In this document: positions 9,268 to 16,435 of the stretch, piece by piece
Position numbering within the stretch: the stretch's first letter is position 1
Layout of the letters: every line of letters begins with the position of its first letter
Assembly (NCBI RefSeq): GCF_002224675.1
Contig: NZ_NMPZ01000002.1
Span: 62,001 to 126,000, forward strand
DNA from: Segatella copri
Lineage (GTDB): Bacteria > Bacteroidota > Bacteroidia > Bacteroidales > Bacteroidaceae
Reading direction: 5' to 3'
DNA: 64,000 nucleotides
Notes under the pieces: generated by a model
Databases searched by the model: none
Told to the model about the DNA's origin: nothing
What the model saw: only the letters and a program-made list of their open reading frames with translations
Made by a program: the position numbers and the translations under genes

Positions 9268-9294
9268 ACTATCGAAGCAAAAACAGAGAGGGTA

Positions 9295-9801
9295 CTATTC
9301 ACGATGCCTTGGATCCGGCTCCGCCACCATTGCCGGCTTTTCTTCCGGCAATTCATATCTCCTGATATGATGATCTTCCAGGAAGATATGGTTCAACGTA
9401 AAGGCAAGCGACTCCAGCGTCTTCTCCCTGACAGCTGGTTTCAGTTCACATTCCCAGATGACGATGGTATGCCATCCCATTTCTGCCAACCGATGCAGTA
9501 CCTCATGGTCCCTCTCCCGGTTTCTCCTGATCTTATCCTGCCAGAACTGGGTATTCGATTTCGGCACCACATAATACTTGCACCCTTCATGTCCATGCCA
9601 GAAGCATCCATTCACCAGAATGCAGGTACGATACTTTCTGAGCACAATATCCGGTTTTCCCGGCAACCGTGGATGATTGAGCCGATACCTGAATCCCCTA
9701 GCCCACAGGAACTTCCTGACAAGAATCTCCGGTTTGGTATCCTTGCCTCTGATTGCCGCCATATTATGGTGGCGCTGCTCTATGGTCATTTTATCTGGCA
9801 T
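9295..9801 (-). CDS. vsr: very short patch repair endonuclease (Vsr)
   Basis: Nicks DNA at T:G mismatches that arise when 5-methylcytosine deaminates. The 168-aa protein begins with the typical MTIEQRHHNMAAIRGKDTKPE and carries the core KPDIVLRKYR, NGCFWHGHEGC (zinc/active-site region) and MGWHTIVIWECEL. Vsr genes normally accompany a cytosine-5 methyltransferase; none lies in this window, so it is solitary here. It may be the remnant of a lost restriction-modification locus, or serve a methylase encoded elsewhere. ATG at 9801 (MPDKMT) or the next Met are both possible. It stands at the left edge of the accessory region, with its own promoter at 9960. Confidence 0.95.
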   Translation of the reverse strand: MPDKMTIEQRHHNMAAIRGKDTKPEILVRKFLWARGFRYRLNHPRLPGKPDIVLRKYRTCILVNGCFWHGHEGCKYYVVPKSNTQFWQDKIRRNRERDHEVLHRLAEMGWHTIVIWECELKPAVREKTLESLAFTLNHIFLEDHHIRRYELPEEKPAMVAEPDPRHRE

Positions 9802-9959
9802 ACGCTTTATTTATTAAGACATCTTTTTCTAAATCTAATCACACTATTCGATACAAAATTAATCTTTTCTCATGAAACTACAAAAGAAATCCCCCAAAAA
9901 CTTGCATAAAAGTAAGCCATCGGCTAACCCCAGTCAGACTCGTGGAAAACATCACAATG

Positions 9960-9967
9960 CAAAGATA
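9960..9967 (-). promoter_or_regulatory. -7 box of the vsr promoter
   Basis: Minus-strand TATCTTTG, about 160 bases before the vsr start. No reading frame or strong hairpin is visible in the leader. Confidence 0.5.
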
Positions 9968-10040
9968 CAACATTCAGAATCCGCCATTCACGGTTTCTCA
10001 CGGTTTCTCACTGATTTTCACGTCTTTTTCTGAAGAAGTA

Positions 10041-10128
10041 ACTTACTTACGACCCATAAGTGACTTACTTACGATGCCTAAGTGACTTACTTACGATACC
10101 TAAGTGACTTACTTAGGATGCTGGAATG
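10041..10128. repeat. four tandem 22-bp repeats
   Basis: Four adjoining units of exactly 22 bp start at 10041, 10063, 10085 and 10107, with consensus ACTTACTTACGAtgCcTAAGTG; the fourth is the most diverged. There are no unique spacers, so this is not a CRISPR array. The period is close to two helical turns, as in protein-binding arrays. It lies in the 728-base gap between vsr and the HNH gene, which has no coding potential. Confidence 0.9.
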
Positions 10129-10138
10129 AGACTTACTT

Positions 10139-10287
10139 TCGGGTGACAAGATGACACCAGTGACAGGCTTTTCTTGAAATCTCTCTCACGTAGGCGGGCG
10201 GGAAACCTTTCTGGAAAATTTTTCCTGCCCGCCCGCGTGAGAGAAAGTTTTAGAAAACAGGTGTCACAGGTGTCACCCGTCATCAGA
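10139..10287. repeat. large imperfect inverted repeat (about 150 bp)
   Basis: A G+C-rich core hairpin pairs CTCTCTCACG..GGCGGGCGGGAAA (from 10181) with TTTCCTGCCCGCCCGCGTGAGAG (to about 10245). Outer arms rich in GTGACA/TGTCAC (GGGTGACA near 10141, GTGTCACCC near 10270-10279) extend the symmetry. The shape suggests a non-coding mobile repeat (MITE- or REP-like) or a very strong hairpin. No transposase is nearby. Confidence 0.6.
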
Positions 10288-10425
10288 ATGGGAGATTGCC
10301 GCCGGCAATACTGATAGACAAGTTCACAGAGAACATCAGGATACGGGGGTAGCTGATGGGTTACTCGACTGGTTCCGCAAGGTCTGTGCAGCAGTACTTT
10401 AGATACCATGCCCCCCACACGCCCT

Positions 10426-10507
10426 GAAGGGGCAGAAACTCCTAGCCCAGGGTAACACCCTGGGTATAAGAGCAATCAGCCTTGCGCCCTGCAAGGGCAA
10501 AAGCTTC
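10426..10507. repeat. REP-like element, GCCCTGnAAGGGCAAAAGCTT family
   Basis: Contains CGCCCTGAAGGGGCAGAA at about 10429, a small palindrome CCCAGGGTAACACCCTGGG at 10445-10463, and GCCCTGCAAGGGCAAAAGCTT from 10486. Close relatives of the last motif occur at 19454-19514 and 38427-38475, so this is a dispersed family. Confidence 0.65.
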
Positions 10508-10529
10508 ATATGTTTAGTCTATACACTTA

Positions 10530-11303
10530 CTACCTTTGAAAGATTGCATCCATATGCCATTCCAAAAAGGTTTTATCTGGCATATGTTCAGCAGGTAGCA
10601 CTAATTGCCTGTGATTTATACTACCAAAATATTTTTCAAAATAGCCCTTACTTTCTTGCTCCAAAATACGTGGCGAAAGAATAACCTTATATTCTTGATC
10701 GAAACCTATCAAACCTTTATCAAAAGCACTATCATAAAGCGAGGACAAACAAATTCCGTTTGAAGGATTCAATCGCTCCTTTTCATCCACAGCCCAAGGC
10801 TTGATATGGCTTGCCACTAGAAGTTCGGGAACATCTATCCCCGTAAGAGCACATTTCCCTAAATAATTTGAGAGGATAATAGAACGAAATACCGACTGAT
10901 TTACCCTTGTTTTTACTGCTCTAACCTTGTCTTCTCCCTGCAAATTTTCTATATCTTTTAACTCAGCTACAAACTTTTCTTCAATAGACGAATTTTCAAG
11001 TTTTGCCAGGATCTTCTCACTCTCAAAGAGTAAGGTTTCACGATCATTATAAAATTCATCCCAATAGGGCTGACATTGTATTTTACCAGCCTCCAGACCA
11101 TGACGTCCAGTTGAGATGATATATGGATCACAAGCCGCAAAATTACATAACCGCATAGCGACAGAATTATTTGTTCTACCCATCAATGCAGCTAACGCCT
11201 TCACTTCTTTGGTTCCTCGATTGAGTTTTCCAAATGGAAGTTTATAATAGAGATTCAGTACTACAATGTACTCATCTCTTGTCCAAGGTGTTCCTTTTTT
11301 CAT
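10530..11303 (-). CDS. HNH endonuclease (HNH_2-type)
   Basis: Putative nuclease of 257 aa, third gene of an operon with the Nudix and PLD-helicase genes. The N-terminal part has a helix-turn-helix-like stretch (VKALAALMGRTNNSVAMRL, about residues 34-52), likely to bind DNA. The C-terminal half carries the HNH_2 nuclease core: CALTGIDVPELLVASHIKPW (C151, H166), then NPSNGICLSSLYDSAFDKG (N182, D191, D195). This core is found in restriction-type enzymes. The frame opens at a TTG (11309), but ATG at 11303 is preferred. It starts 19 bases after the Nudix stop. No methyltransferase is present, so how self DNA would be spared is unknown. Confidence 0.85.
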   Translation of the reverse strand: MKKGTPWTRDEYIVVLNLYYKLPFGKLNRGTKEVKALAALMGRTNNSVAMRLCNFAACDPYIISTGRHGLEAGKIQCQPYWDEFYNDRETLLFESEKILAKLENSSIEEKFVAELKDIENLQGEDKVRAVKTRVNQSVFRSIILSNYLGKCALTGIDVPELLVASHIKPWAVDEKERLNPSNGICLSSLYDSAFDKGLIGFDQEYKVILSPRILEQESKGYFEKYFGSINHRQLVLPAEHMPDKTFLEWHMDAIFQR

Positions 11304-11322
11304 AATCAACTTGCGTTTAATA

Positions 11323-11715
11323 TTATAAGATACTTTCCACTACCCCAACATCCGCTGCAGCCCAGTCGAGCCACATCATCTCATCTGCGCTGCACCACTT
11401 GCTATCAGCGTGCTCACGCCTCCTGAACCCATTAGCATCGCCTTTTGGCGTACACAGAAAGGCAGTCATAGTTATCGAAAAATCAGGATACTCGTGATTC
11501 ACAGTTACCAACTCCTCTCCTACTTCAACAGGATATTCCATCTCCTCCATCAACTCACGAGCCAACGCCTGTTGAGGAGTTTCACCAGGTTCTATCTTGC
11601 CACCAGGAAACTCCCATTTATAGCTGGTATATTCAAACTTCGTCTTGCCTTTCTGCATGCAGAGGTACTTGCCATTGTGGCAAACAACGGCTGCTACCAC
11701 ATTATAATGTTTCAT
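11323..11715 (-). CDS. Nudix hydrolase (MutT-like nucleotide pyrophosphohydrolase)
   Basis: Protein of 130 aa, the size of MutT. The Nudix box is complete: GGKIEPGETPQQALARELMEE, starting near residue 37, with the RELMEE glutamates that bind the metal. Relatives hydrolyse (deoxy)nucleoside triphosphates such as 8-oxo-dGTP. The gene lies between the PLD-helicase (45 bases upstream) and the HNH endonuclease on the same strand, so it probably works with them rather than in general nucleotide cleansing. It could remove a modified nucleotide or a nucleotide signal; that is inference. Confidence 0.9.
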   Translation of the reverse strand: MKHYNVVAAVVCHNGKYLCMQKGKTKFEYTSYKWEFPGGKIEPGETPQQALARELMEEMEYPVEVGEELVTVNHEYPDFSITMTAFLCTPKGDANGFRRREHADSKWCSADEMMWLDWAAADVGVVESIL

Positions 11716-11760
11716 TGTCTTATCAACTTAAAATATCATCTACTCGATTTAAAATATCAT

Positions 11761-14532
11761 TTACTCCATCCATTGGAAATCTTCCTGCAATTCCTGCGGC
11801 AACGGATTATCCATGTGAATATCATACAATATGGAACCATTCGTCGTTGCATCCTTTCTTGGATTCTCCAAATGACCAGTTCCGATATAGGTATATGGCA
11901 GAGTAATACCATTCTCGGCACTCACCTTTCTCACAAATACCAATACCCTTTTGGCTGCCCGCTGCAAAGCCTCATCCTTGGCAGAAATACGGGCAATACT
12001 TTCCCATTGGAAAACATCTGGAGATAAGAACTTGTCATTATACTTCAAATGATCATCCAGAGAAGCATCCTTCTTTAAACCAGCAAAGACATACATATTG
12101 CCATTTTTATAGTATGTGCCATACTGATTGTGCTTCGGATTCTCCAATATTTTCAAGAGCACCTGATCCTGGCGATAATCCTGCCACAACAGAAAATCGT
12201 CTTTTGTGTCAGCATACCTTGCCTCATATTGCGTCAGCCCATAGTTGAGCAAATCTTGCAGATATGCCTCATATTCCTGTTCTCTTTCACCACACAAATG
12301 CACTTCACCCTCTTTTATCATCACCGCATTTCCATCTTCCAGGAATCGCAAAGCGTGCTCCAGTTGCTCATGCTTGAAACCAGGAATTTCCTCCTGGATA
12401 TTGGCTTCTATATGCGATAACGTAGTCTCTCCGTTCAGTAAATTCTTGATTACCAAATACTCGTGTTCTCTTACCAAAGGCAAAAGACTTGAAAGATAGT
12501 TGATGCAAGCTATCTGCTCTTCTGAGAATACAGGCAAATCCTCTTCCTCTATACCCTTCAAGAAGCCATAATAAGAATTGGTTTTCTTGGAACCAATCTT
12601 TATCTTCATGAATTTCAAGAGATTAGGAGCATAATCACTATTCATATAATCCATGTGCGATGGATAAGACGGAGTCTTCAGATATGCCTTGAAATTCAGA
12701 TAATCCATCTTCAGATAGTTGATGCGATTGAAATTCTCACTCTCTATCTTGTCGATGATTTCTTCCTTAGAAAGGTCATCGATGTGTATCTCAACGCCAT
12801 AATCATCCAGACCCAAACTCTTGAAATCATTCCTTACCATAAACTTCAAGAGTTTCTTTTCCAAGATGGAATTGCGGGAAAGACTACCAAGCGCCAAGGC
12901 TATATGAACGCTACGCTTATAGCTGTTGCCGATGAAATCGAGTATCGTAACATAAGGCTTGTTGGCATACTTACGAAGTCCTCGACCCAATTGCTGTAAG
13001 AAGATGGTACTCGATTCCGTTGGGCGCAGGAAAAGCACCATGTTGACACCAGGAATATCCACACCCTCGTTCAGGATATCTACAGCAAACAGGATTTCCA
13101 AATCCCGGTTTTCATCTTGCAAATCATTATAAGCACGAATACGTTCACCGGTCTTGTTCTTACCACTCAAGAAAGCTGTATGATAATAATCACCCAGATT
13201 ATCAGCCATCATTCTAGCATGCTGGATGTTTCTACAGAAAGCCAGAGCCTTCAGTTTCTGTCCTTCCATACGATATTTTTCAATCTGTTGATGGATAAAC
13301 TCACAGTTTTCCGGTGTAGAAATCTGCGAAATCAAACGGCGTTCTCCTGAAGCTGTCAAGCCATAATCAACCAGTTCGTCACGAATGCCGAAATAATGGA
13401 ATGGCACAATCAGATCATTGATGATGGCATCACGAAGTCGCAACTCGTATGGGATATTATTGCCGAAAATCTCTACTACATCCTGATTATCCATACGGTT
13501 CTCTGTGGCTGTCAAGCCCAGCAGGAACTCCGGCTCAAAATAGTCGATGATTTTCCGATAACTGTCCGCAACAGCATGATGACACTCATCAATGATGATA
13601 TAATCGAATTCCTTCTTATCAAAGAGTTCGAGTGAGCGACACATAGATACATTGGTAGAAAACAGGAAATCTTCTTCTGTTTCCTTTGCTTCCGCATTAT
13701 ACAAGCCGCAAGTTTTAGAGCCACCAAATACCTTTTGGAATGTCTCTAAGGATTTCTTTAAGATAGAACCCTCATGCACAATATAGAGTAACCTGTCGGG
13801 ATTGAAATTGAGCGCATCAAATGCTGCCAGATATGTCTTTCCGGAACCTGTAGCAGAAATCACCAAAGCCCTCTCCTGTCCGATGGCACGGTAACGATTC
13901 AATTCTCGAAGCGCTTTGCGTTGCATATAGTTAGGCTTGATATCGGAATTCGCCATATCGTAATCCATATCCCAACGCTCTATCGCAAAACTGAGTTTTG
14001 TAGAGTAATCCTTGATTCTATCCTGTGATAATTCATAAGTCTGGTTCCAAAGATTTTCAAACTCATTCATTGCATCAAGATAAGCCTCGGTATCACGGTC
14101 GCAGTTTACAACCAAATCCCACTCTATGTTTTTCAACAAAGCATAGCGGGTGATATTAGATGAACCCACAACCATCTCGATTCCATCTTCCATCTCGAAG
14201 AGATAGCCCTTAGAGTGGAATCCATTGGTAGAATAGTTTTTCTCATCATGGAAGCATTCATCATCCAGATGGCATTCAAAATTGGGATATCGGGTCAGGC
14301 TCATGAAAAAGTTCAAAGATTCTACGTCCGTGAAGTTCTGATAAGTAGAAGTGATGATTCTTCCTTTGGCTCCACGCTCTACAGCTGCTTTGATATCTTT
14401 AGACAGGAGTACCAGGCCGGCTTTCTTGATAAAGCTGACTGAGAAATCAAAAGCCTTGCAGCGACGCAAGTTCATCTGAATGGTTGACAAGAAGGTTGTC
14501 TCTGTATAATTGGTTAAAAATCTCGATTCCAT
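11761..14532 (-). CDS. PLD nuclease-SF2 helicase-DUF3427 protein
   Basis: Multidomain protein of 923 aa. Residues about 15-165 form a phospholipase D-like nuclease domain with one HKD-type motif (FHSKGY, H106/K108, then VVGSSNIT at 121-128). Residues about 200-540 are an SF2 helicase of the restriction-enzyme R-subunit kind: Walker A ATGSGKT (227-233), Walker B DECH (315-318), motif III TATE (341-344), motif VI QQLGRGLR (513-520). The rest, to the end, matches the DUF3427 region that commonly follows this helicase. This architecture is recurrent in bacterial defence islands. First gene of an operon with Nudix and HNH genes; its -7 box is TACTTTTG at 14565-14558. Target and mechanism are unknown. 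Confidence 0.9.
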   Translation of the reverse strand: MESRFLTNYTETTFLSTIQMNLRRCKAFDFSVSFIKKAGLVLLSKDIKAAVERGAKGRIITSTYQNFTDVESLNFFMSLTRYPNFECHLDDECFHDEKNYSTNGFHSKGYLFEMEDGIEMVVGSSNITRYALLKNIEWDLVVNCDRDTEAYLDAMNEFENLWNQTYELSQDRIKDYSTKLSFAIERWDMDYDMANSDIKPNYMQRKALRELNRYRAIGQERALVISATGSGKTYLAAFDALNFNPDRLLYIVHEGSILKKSLETFQKVFGGSKTCGLYNAEAKETEEDFLFSTNVSMCRSLELFDKKEFDYIIIDECHHAVADSYRKIIDYFEPEFLLGLTATENRMDNQDVVEIFGNNIPYELRLRDAIINDLIVPFHYFGIRDELVDYGLTASGERRLISQISTPENCEFIHQQIEKYRMEGQKLKALAFCRNIQHARMMADNLGDYYHTAFLSGKNKTGERIRAYNDLQDENRDLEILFAVDILNEGVDIPGVNMVLFLRPTESSTIFLQQLGRGLRKYANKPYVTILDFIGNSYKRSVHIALALGSLSRNSILEKKLLKFMVRNDFKSLGLDDYGVEIHIDDLSKEEIIDKIESENFNRINYLKMDYLNFKAYLKTPSYPSHMDYMNSDYAPNLLKFMKIKIGSKKTNSYYGFLKGIEEEDLPVFSEEQIACINYLSSLLPLVREHEYLVIKNLLNGETTLSHIEANIQEEIPGFKHEQLEHALRFLEDGNAVMIKEGEVHLCGEREQEYEAYLQDLLNYGLTQYEARYADTKDDFLLWQDYRQDQVLLKILENPKHNQYGTYYKNGNMYVFAGLKKDASLDDHLKYNDKFLSPDVFQWESIARISAKDEALQRAAKRVLVFVRKVSAENGITLPYTYIGTGHLENPRKDATTNGSILYDIHMDNPLPQELQEDFQWME

Positions 14533-14557
14533 AAGCCCCGCTTTTTATTTTCACGTG

Positions 14558-14565
14558 CAAAAGTA
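14558..14565 (-). promoter_or_regulatory. -7 box of the PLD-helicase/Nudix/HNH operon
   Basis: Minus-strand TACTTTTG, 25 bases before the ATG at 14532. It is the only good match to TAnnTTTG ahead of the operon. Confidence 0.5.
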
Positions 14566-14709
14566 CAAAAAAGAATCCAGTTACTTCACTGTTTCTAATG
14601 TTTTCTGATGTATCACGATATTTTTTTCCTTTTTTCTCTGGTTTTCAAGCTAAAAAAATTCTTGAAACTACTTACGACAACGTAACCAATCCTTTCACTA
14701 TGGTTGGAT

Positions 14710-14772
14710 GGGGATTACAAATCCCCAGGTTTTATCGGTCGAACATTTTCTATAGCGGATTGCAAATCCGCT
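14710..14772. repeat. two GGATTnCAAATCC palindromes (dispersed element)
   Basis: GGGGATTACAAATCCCC at 14710-14726 and AGCGGATTGCAAATCCGCT at 14754-14772. The same element occurs twice more at 31393-31447. They fill part of the 348-base gap between the helicase operon and fic; nothing else is recognisable in that gap. Confidence 0.75.
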
Positions 14773-14880
14773 AGGACGCCTGACGGAAAACATAAACCAA
14801 AATGTTTTTTCTATTTTAATGCCACTAATGCCACACACAGGCTAAGTATCTGATTTAATATAAGCTATTTTATCGAAAAT

Positions 14881-15993
14881 TCAGAGAGAAACCAACTCAT
14901 AATTGGTGCTTCTTCCACCTTCTCCCGTTGGTTTTAATATACCCTTGGCTATCAAATCCCTGATATCACGATTGGCGGTATCTTGAGAGCAATGATTAAT
15001 CTTATACCATTTGGAAGAATTCAGCTTCCCTTCGAAACCATCAAAAAGCATATTGAGAACCTTACGCTGACGCTCGTTGATGGAAACAGAACGATGCGTA
15101 TCCCAAAATCTGGACTTGCGTAACACTCCTTCAGTTTTCTCAAAAGCTGCTTCCAACGCTAACTTCAATGTCTGTAAAAACCATCGAATCCAAGGTGTCA
15201 CGTCAAGACCTCCCTTCTGTGCCTGCTCCAAATATTGATAATAATCTTTACGATGATTCAGAATTTCAGAAGAAAGACTGTAGTATCGCTGGGAGGTCTG
15301 ATCGGCACGGGATAACAACAATTCCGTCAACGTTCTGCAAATACGACCATTACCATCATCAAATGGATGAATCGTCACAAACCAAAGGTGCATCACGGCT
15401 GTCTTTACCAACGGGTCAAGCGTATTCTCAGAATCAAACCAGCGGAGAAAATCTGACATTATATCTGGTACATCCTTGCTTGCCGGAGCTTCATAATGTA
15501 TCTTCTCATGACCTAATGGTCCTGAAACCACCTGCATAGGCTCTTCACCCTGTCGCCAATCGCCCACCAGAATTTTATGGATGCCACTTCTTCCAGTAGG
15601 AAACAGAGCTGCATGCCATGAGAATAAACGCTCGGCATCCAACGGCATATCATAATGCTGCACTGCATCTATCATTACCTGTACCACTCCTTCTGTATAA
15701 TGATCGGAGTTTTTCAAACCTTCATACTCCAGTCCTAATTGACGGGCTACAGACGAGCGGACACTATCTCTATTCAATTCCTCACCTTCAATTTTTGCAG
15801 AGTGTACAATTTCCTGAGTCATAGACTCCAACATAGACAGGTTCTGTTCTTCAAAACCGAACATAGAAACTCTACCCAGCAATTTGCCTCTTAACAGATT
15901 GATTTCTGCCAAGATATTGCTGAAACTGGTATCATCCCATTGCATGTGGGGCCAACCTTCTTGCTGCCAAATATATTTTGTTCCTCTCATCAT
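14881..15993 (-). CDS. Fic-family AMPylase with DUF4172 N-terminus
   Basis: Fic enzymes transfer AMP (or related groups) to target proteins. The 370-aa protein starts with the DUF4172 region (YIWQQEGWPHMQWD). The inhibitory-helix motif SAKIEG (65-70), of the (S/T)xxxE(G/N) type, lies N-terminal to the core, so it is a self-inhibited class II Fic. The catalytic loop is canonical: HPFDDGNGR (209-217). A C-terminal winged-helix-like part (about 295-370, ending STNYELVSL) suggests DNA binding. Its promoter region has a perfect 26-bp palindrome, so autoregulation is plausible. The last codons are duplicated at 17944-17967. Two adjacent ATGs start the gene. Confidence 0.92.
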   Translation of the reverse strand: MMRGTKYIWQQEGWPHMQWDDTSFSNILAEINLLRGKLLGRVSMFGFEEQNLSMLESMTQEIVHSAKIEGEELNRDSVRSSVARQLGLEYEGLKNSDHYTEGVVQVMIDAVQHYDMPLDAERLFSWHAALFPTGRSGIHKILVGDWRQGEEPMQVVSGPLGHEKIHYEAPASKDVPDIMSDFLRWFDSENTLDPLVKTAVMHLWFVTIHPFDDGNGRICRTLTELLLSRADQTSQRYYSLSSEILNHRKDYYQYLEQAQKGGLDVTPWIRWFLQTLKLALEAAFEKTEGVLRKSRFWDTHRSVSINERQRKVLNMLFDGFEGKLNSSKWYKINHCSQDTANRDIRDLIAKGILKPTGEGGRSTNYELVSL

Positions 15994-16029
15994 TGCCGCA
16001 TTTTTAATCTTTCATTTTAAATGTACCTG

Positions 16030-16108
16030 CAAAAATAGACATTTTTATCGAATATTGCAAGTTTTGCGGAGATTATTTGGCTTATTCTCCGCAAATTTGC
16101 GGAGAATA
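16030..16108 (-). promoter_or_regulatory. fic promoter with perfect palindromic operator candidate
   Basis: A minus-strand -7 box TATTTTTG lies at 16037-16030. Upstream is a perfect 26-bp palindrome at 16083-16108 (half-site TATTCTCCGCAAA), and a third half-site TTTGCGGAGA lies at about 16064-16073. The arrangement looks like an operator for a dimeric regulator, possibly the Fic protein itself. Confidence 0.6.
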
Positions 16109-16133
16109 GCAACAAAAGGATGAGAAAGTCATA

Positions 16134-16167
16134 TATAGTCGTACAACTAAGAGGTGTATAGTCGTAC
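16134..16167. repeat. direct repeat TATAGTCGTAC
   Basis: Two copies of TATAGTCGTAC start at 16134 and 16157, 23 bases apart, and each is followed by an (A/G)AGGTG tail. This is part of the repeat-rich 442-base gap between fic and the ATPase gene. Confidence 0.6.
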
Positions 16168-16184
16168 GCTTTAAAGGTGTTGCC

Positions 16185-16258
16185 ACTAGGCTCAGTAGAC
16201 GTGCTGACTGCAGTCAGCAGACCTGCCGACTAGGCTCAGCACGTCTGCTGAGCCTAGT
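16185..16258. repeat. nested palindromes (ACTAGGCTCAGCA element)
   Basis: Positions 16229-16258 form a hairpin with perfect 13-bp arms ACTAGGCTCAGCA / TGCTGAGCCTAGT and a 4-base loop. A related left copy starts at 16185, and between them CTGACTGCAGTCAG (16204-16217) is itself a perfect palindrome. There is no T run, so it is not a simple terminator. Confidence 0.75.
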
Positions 16259-16265
16259 AACAACG

Positions 16266-16400
16266 TTCAAGAAGATACTTCCTTGAACCCCGAAAGATAT
16301 ATGCTTGTAGCCCAAACGATACTTGCTTGTACTCCAAAAGATATATTCTTGAACCCAGAAAGAAACATCCTTGCAATCAAGAAGATACATTCTTATAATT
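16266..16400. repeat. about six degenerate 22-bp tandem repeats
   Basis: Repeated units of about 22 bp with consensus AAGATATATTCTTGAACCC run up to the 3' end of the ATPase gene. They have no spacers, so they are not CRISPR. The period equals that of the array at 10041, but the unit differs. Confidence 0.65.
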
Positions 16401-16435
16401 AATATCCATAATCGTGGAATAAATACCACACAATT

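Noticed and set aside
10041..10128. Possible CRISPR array
   Set aside because: Units adjoin directly with no spacers and there are no cas genes; simple tandem repeat.
16266..16400. Possible CRISPR array or repeat protein gene (71 codons on the minus strand)
   Set aside because: No spacers, and the reading frame only reflects the 22-bp period; it has no start signals.
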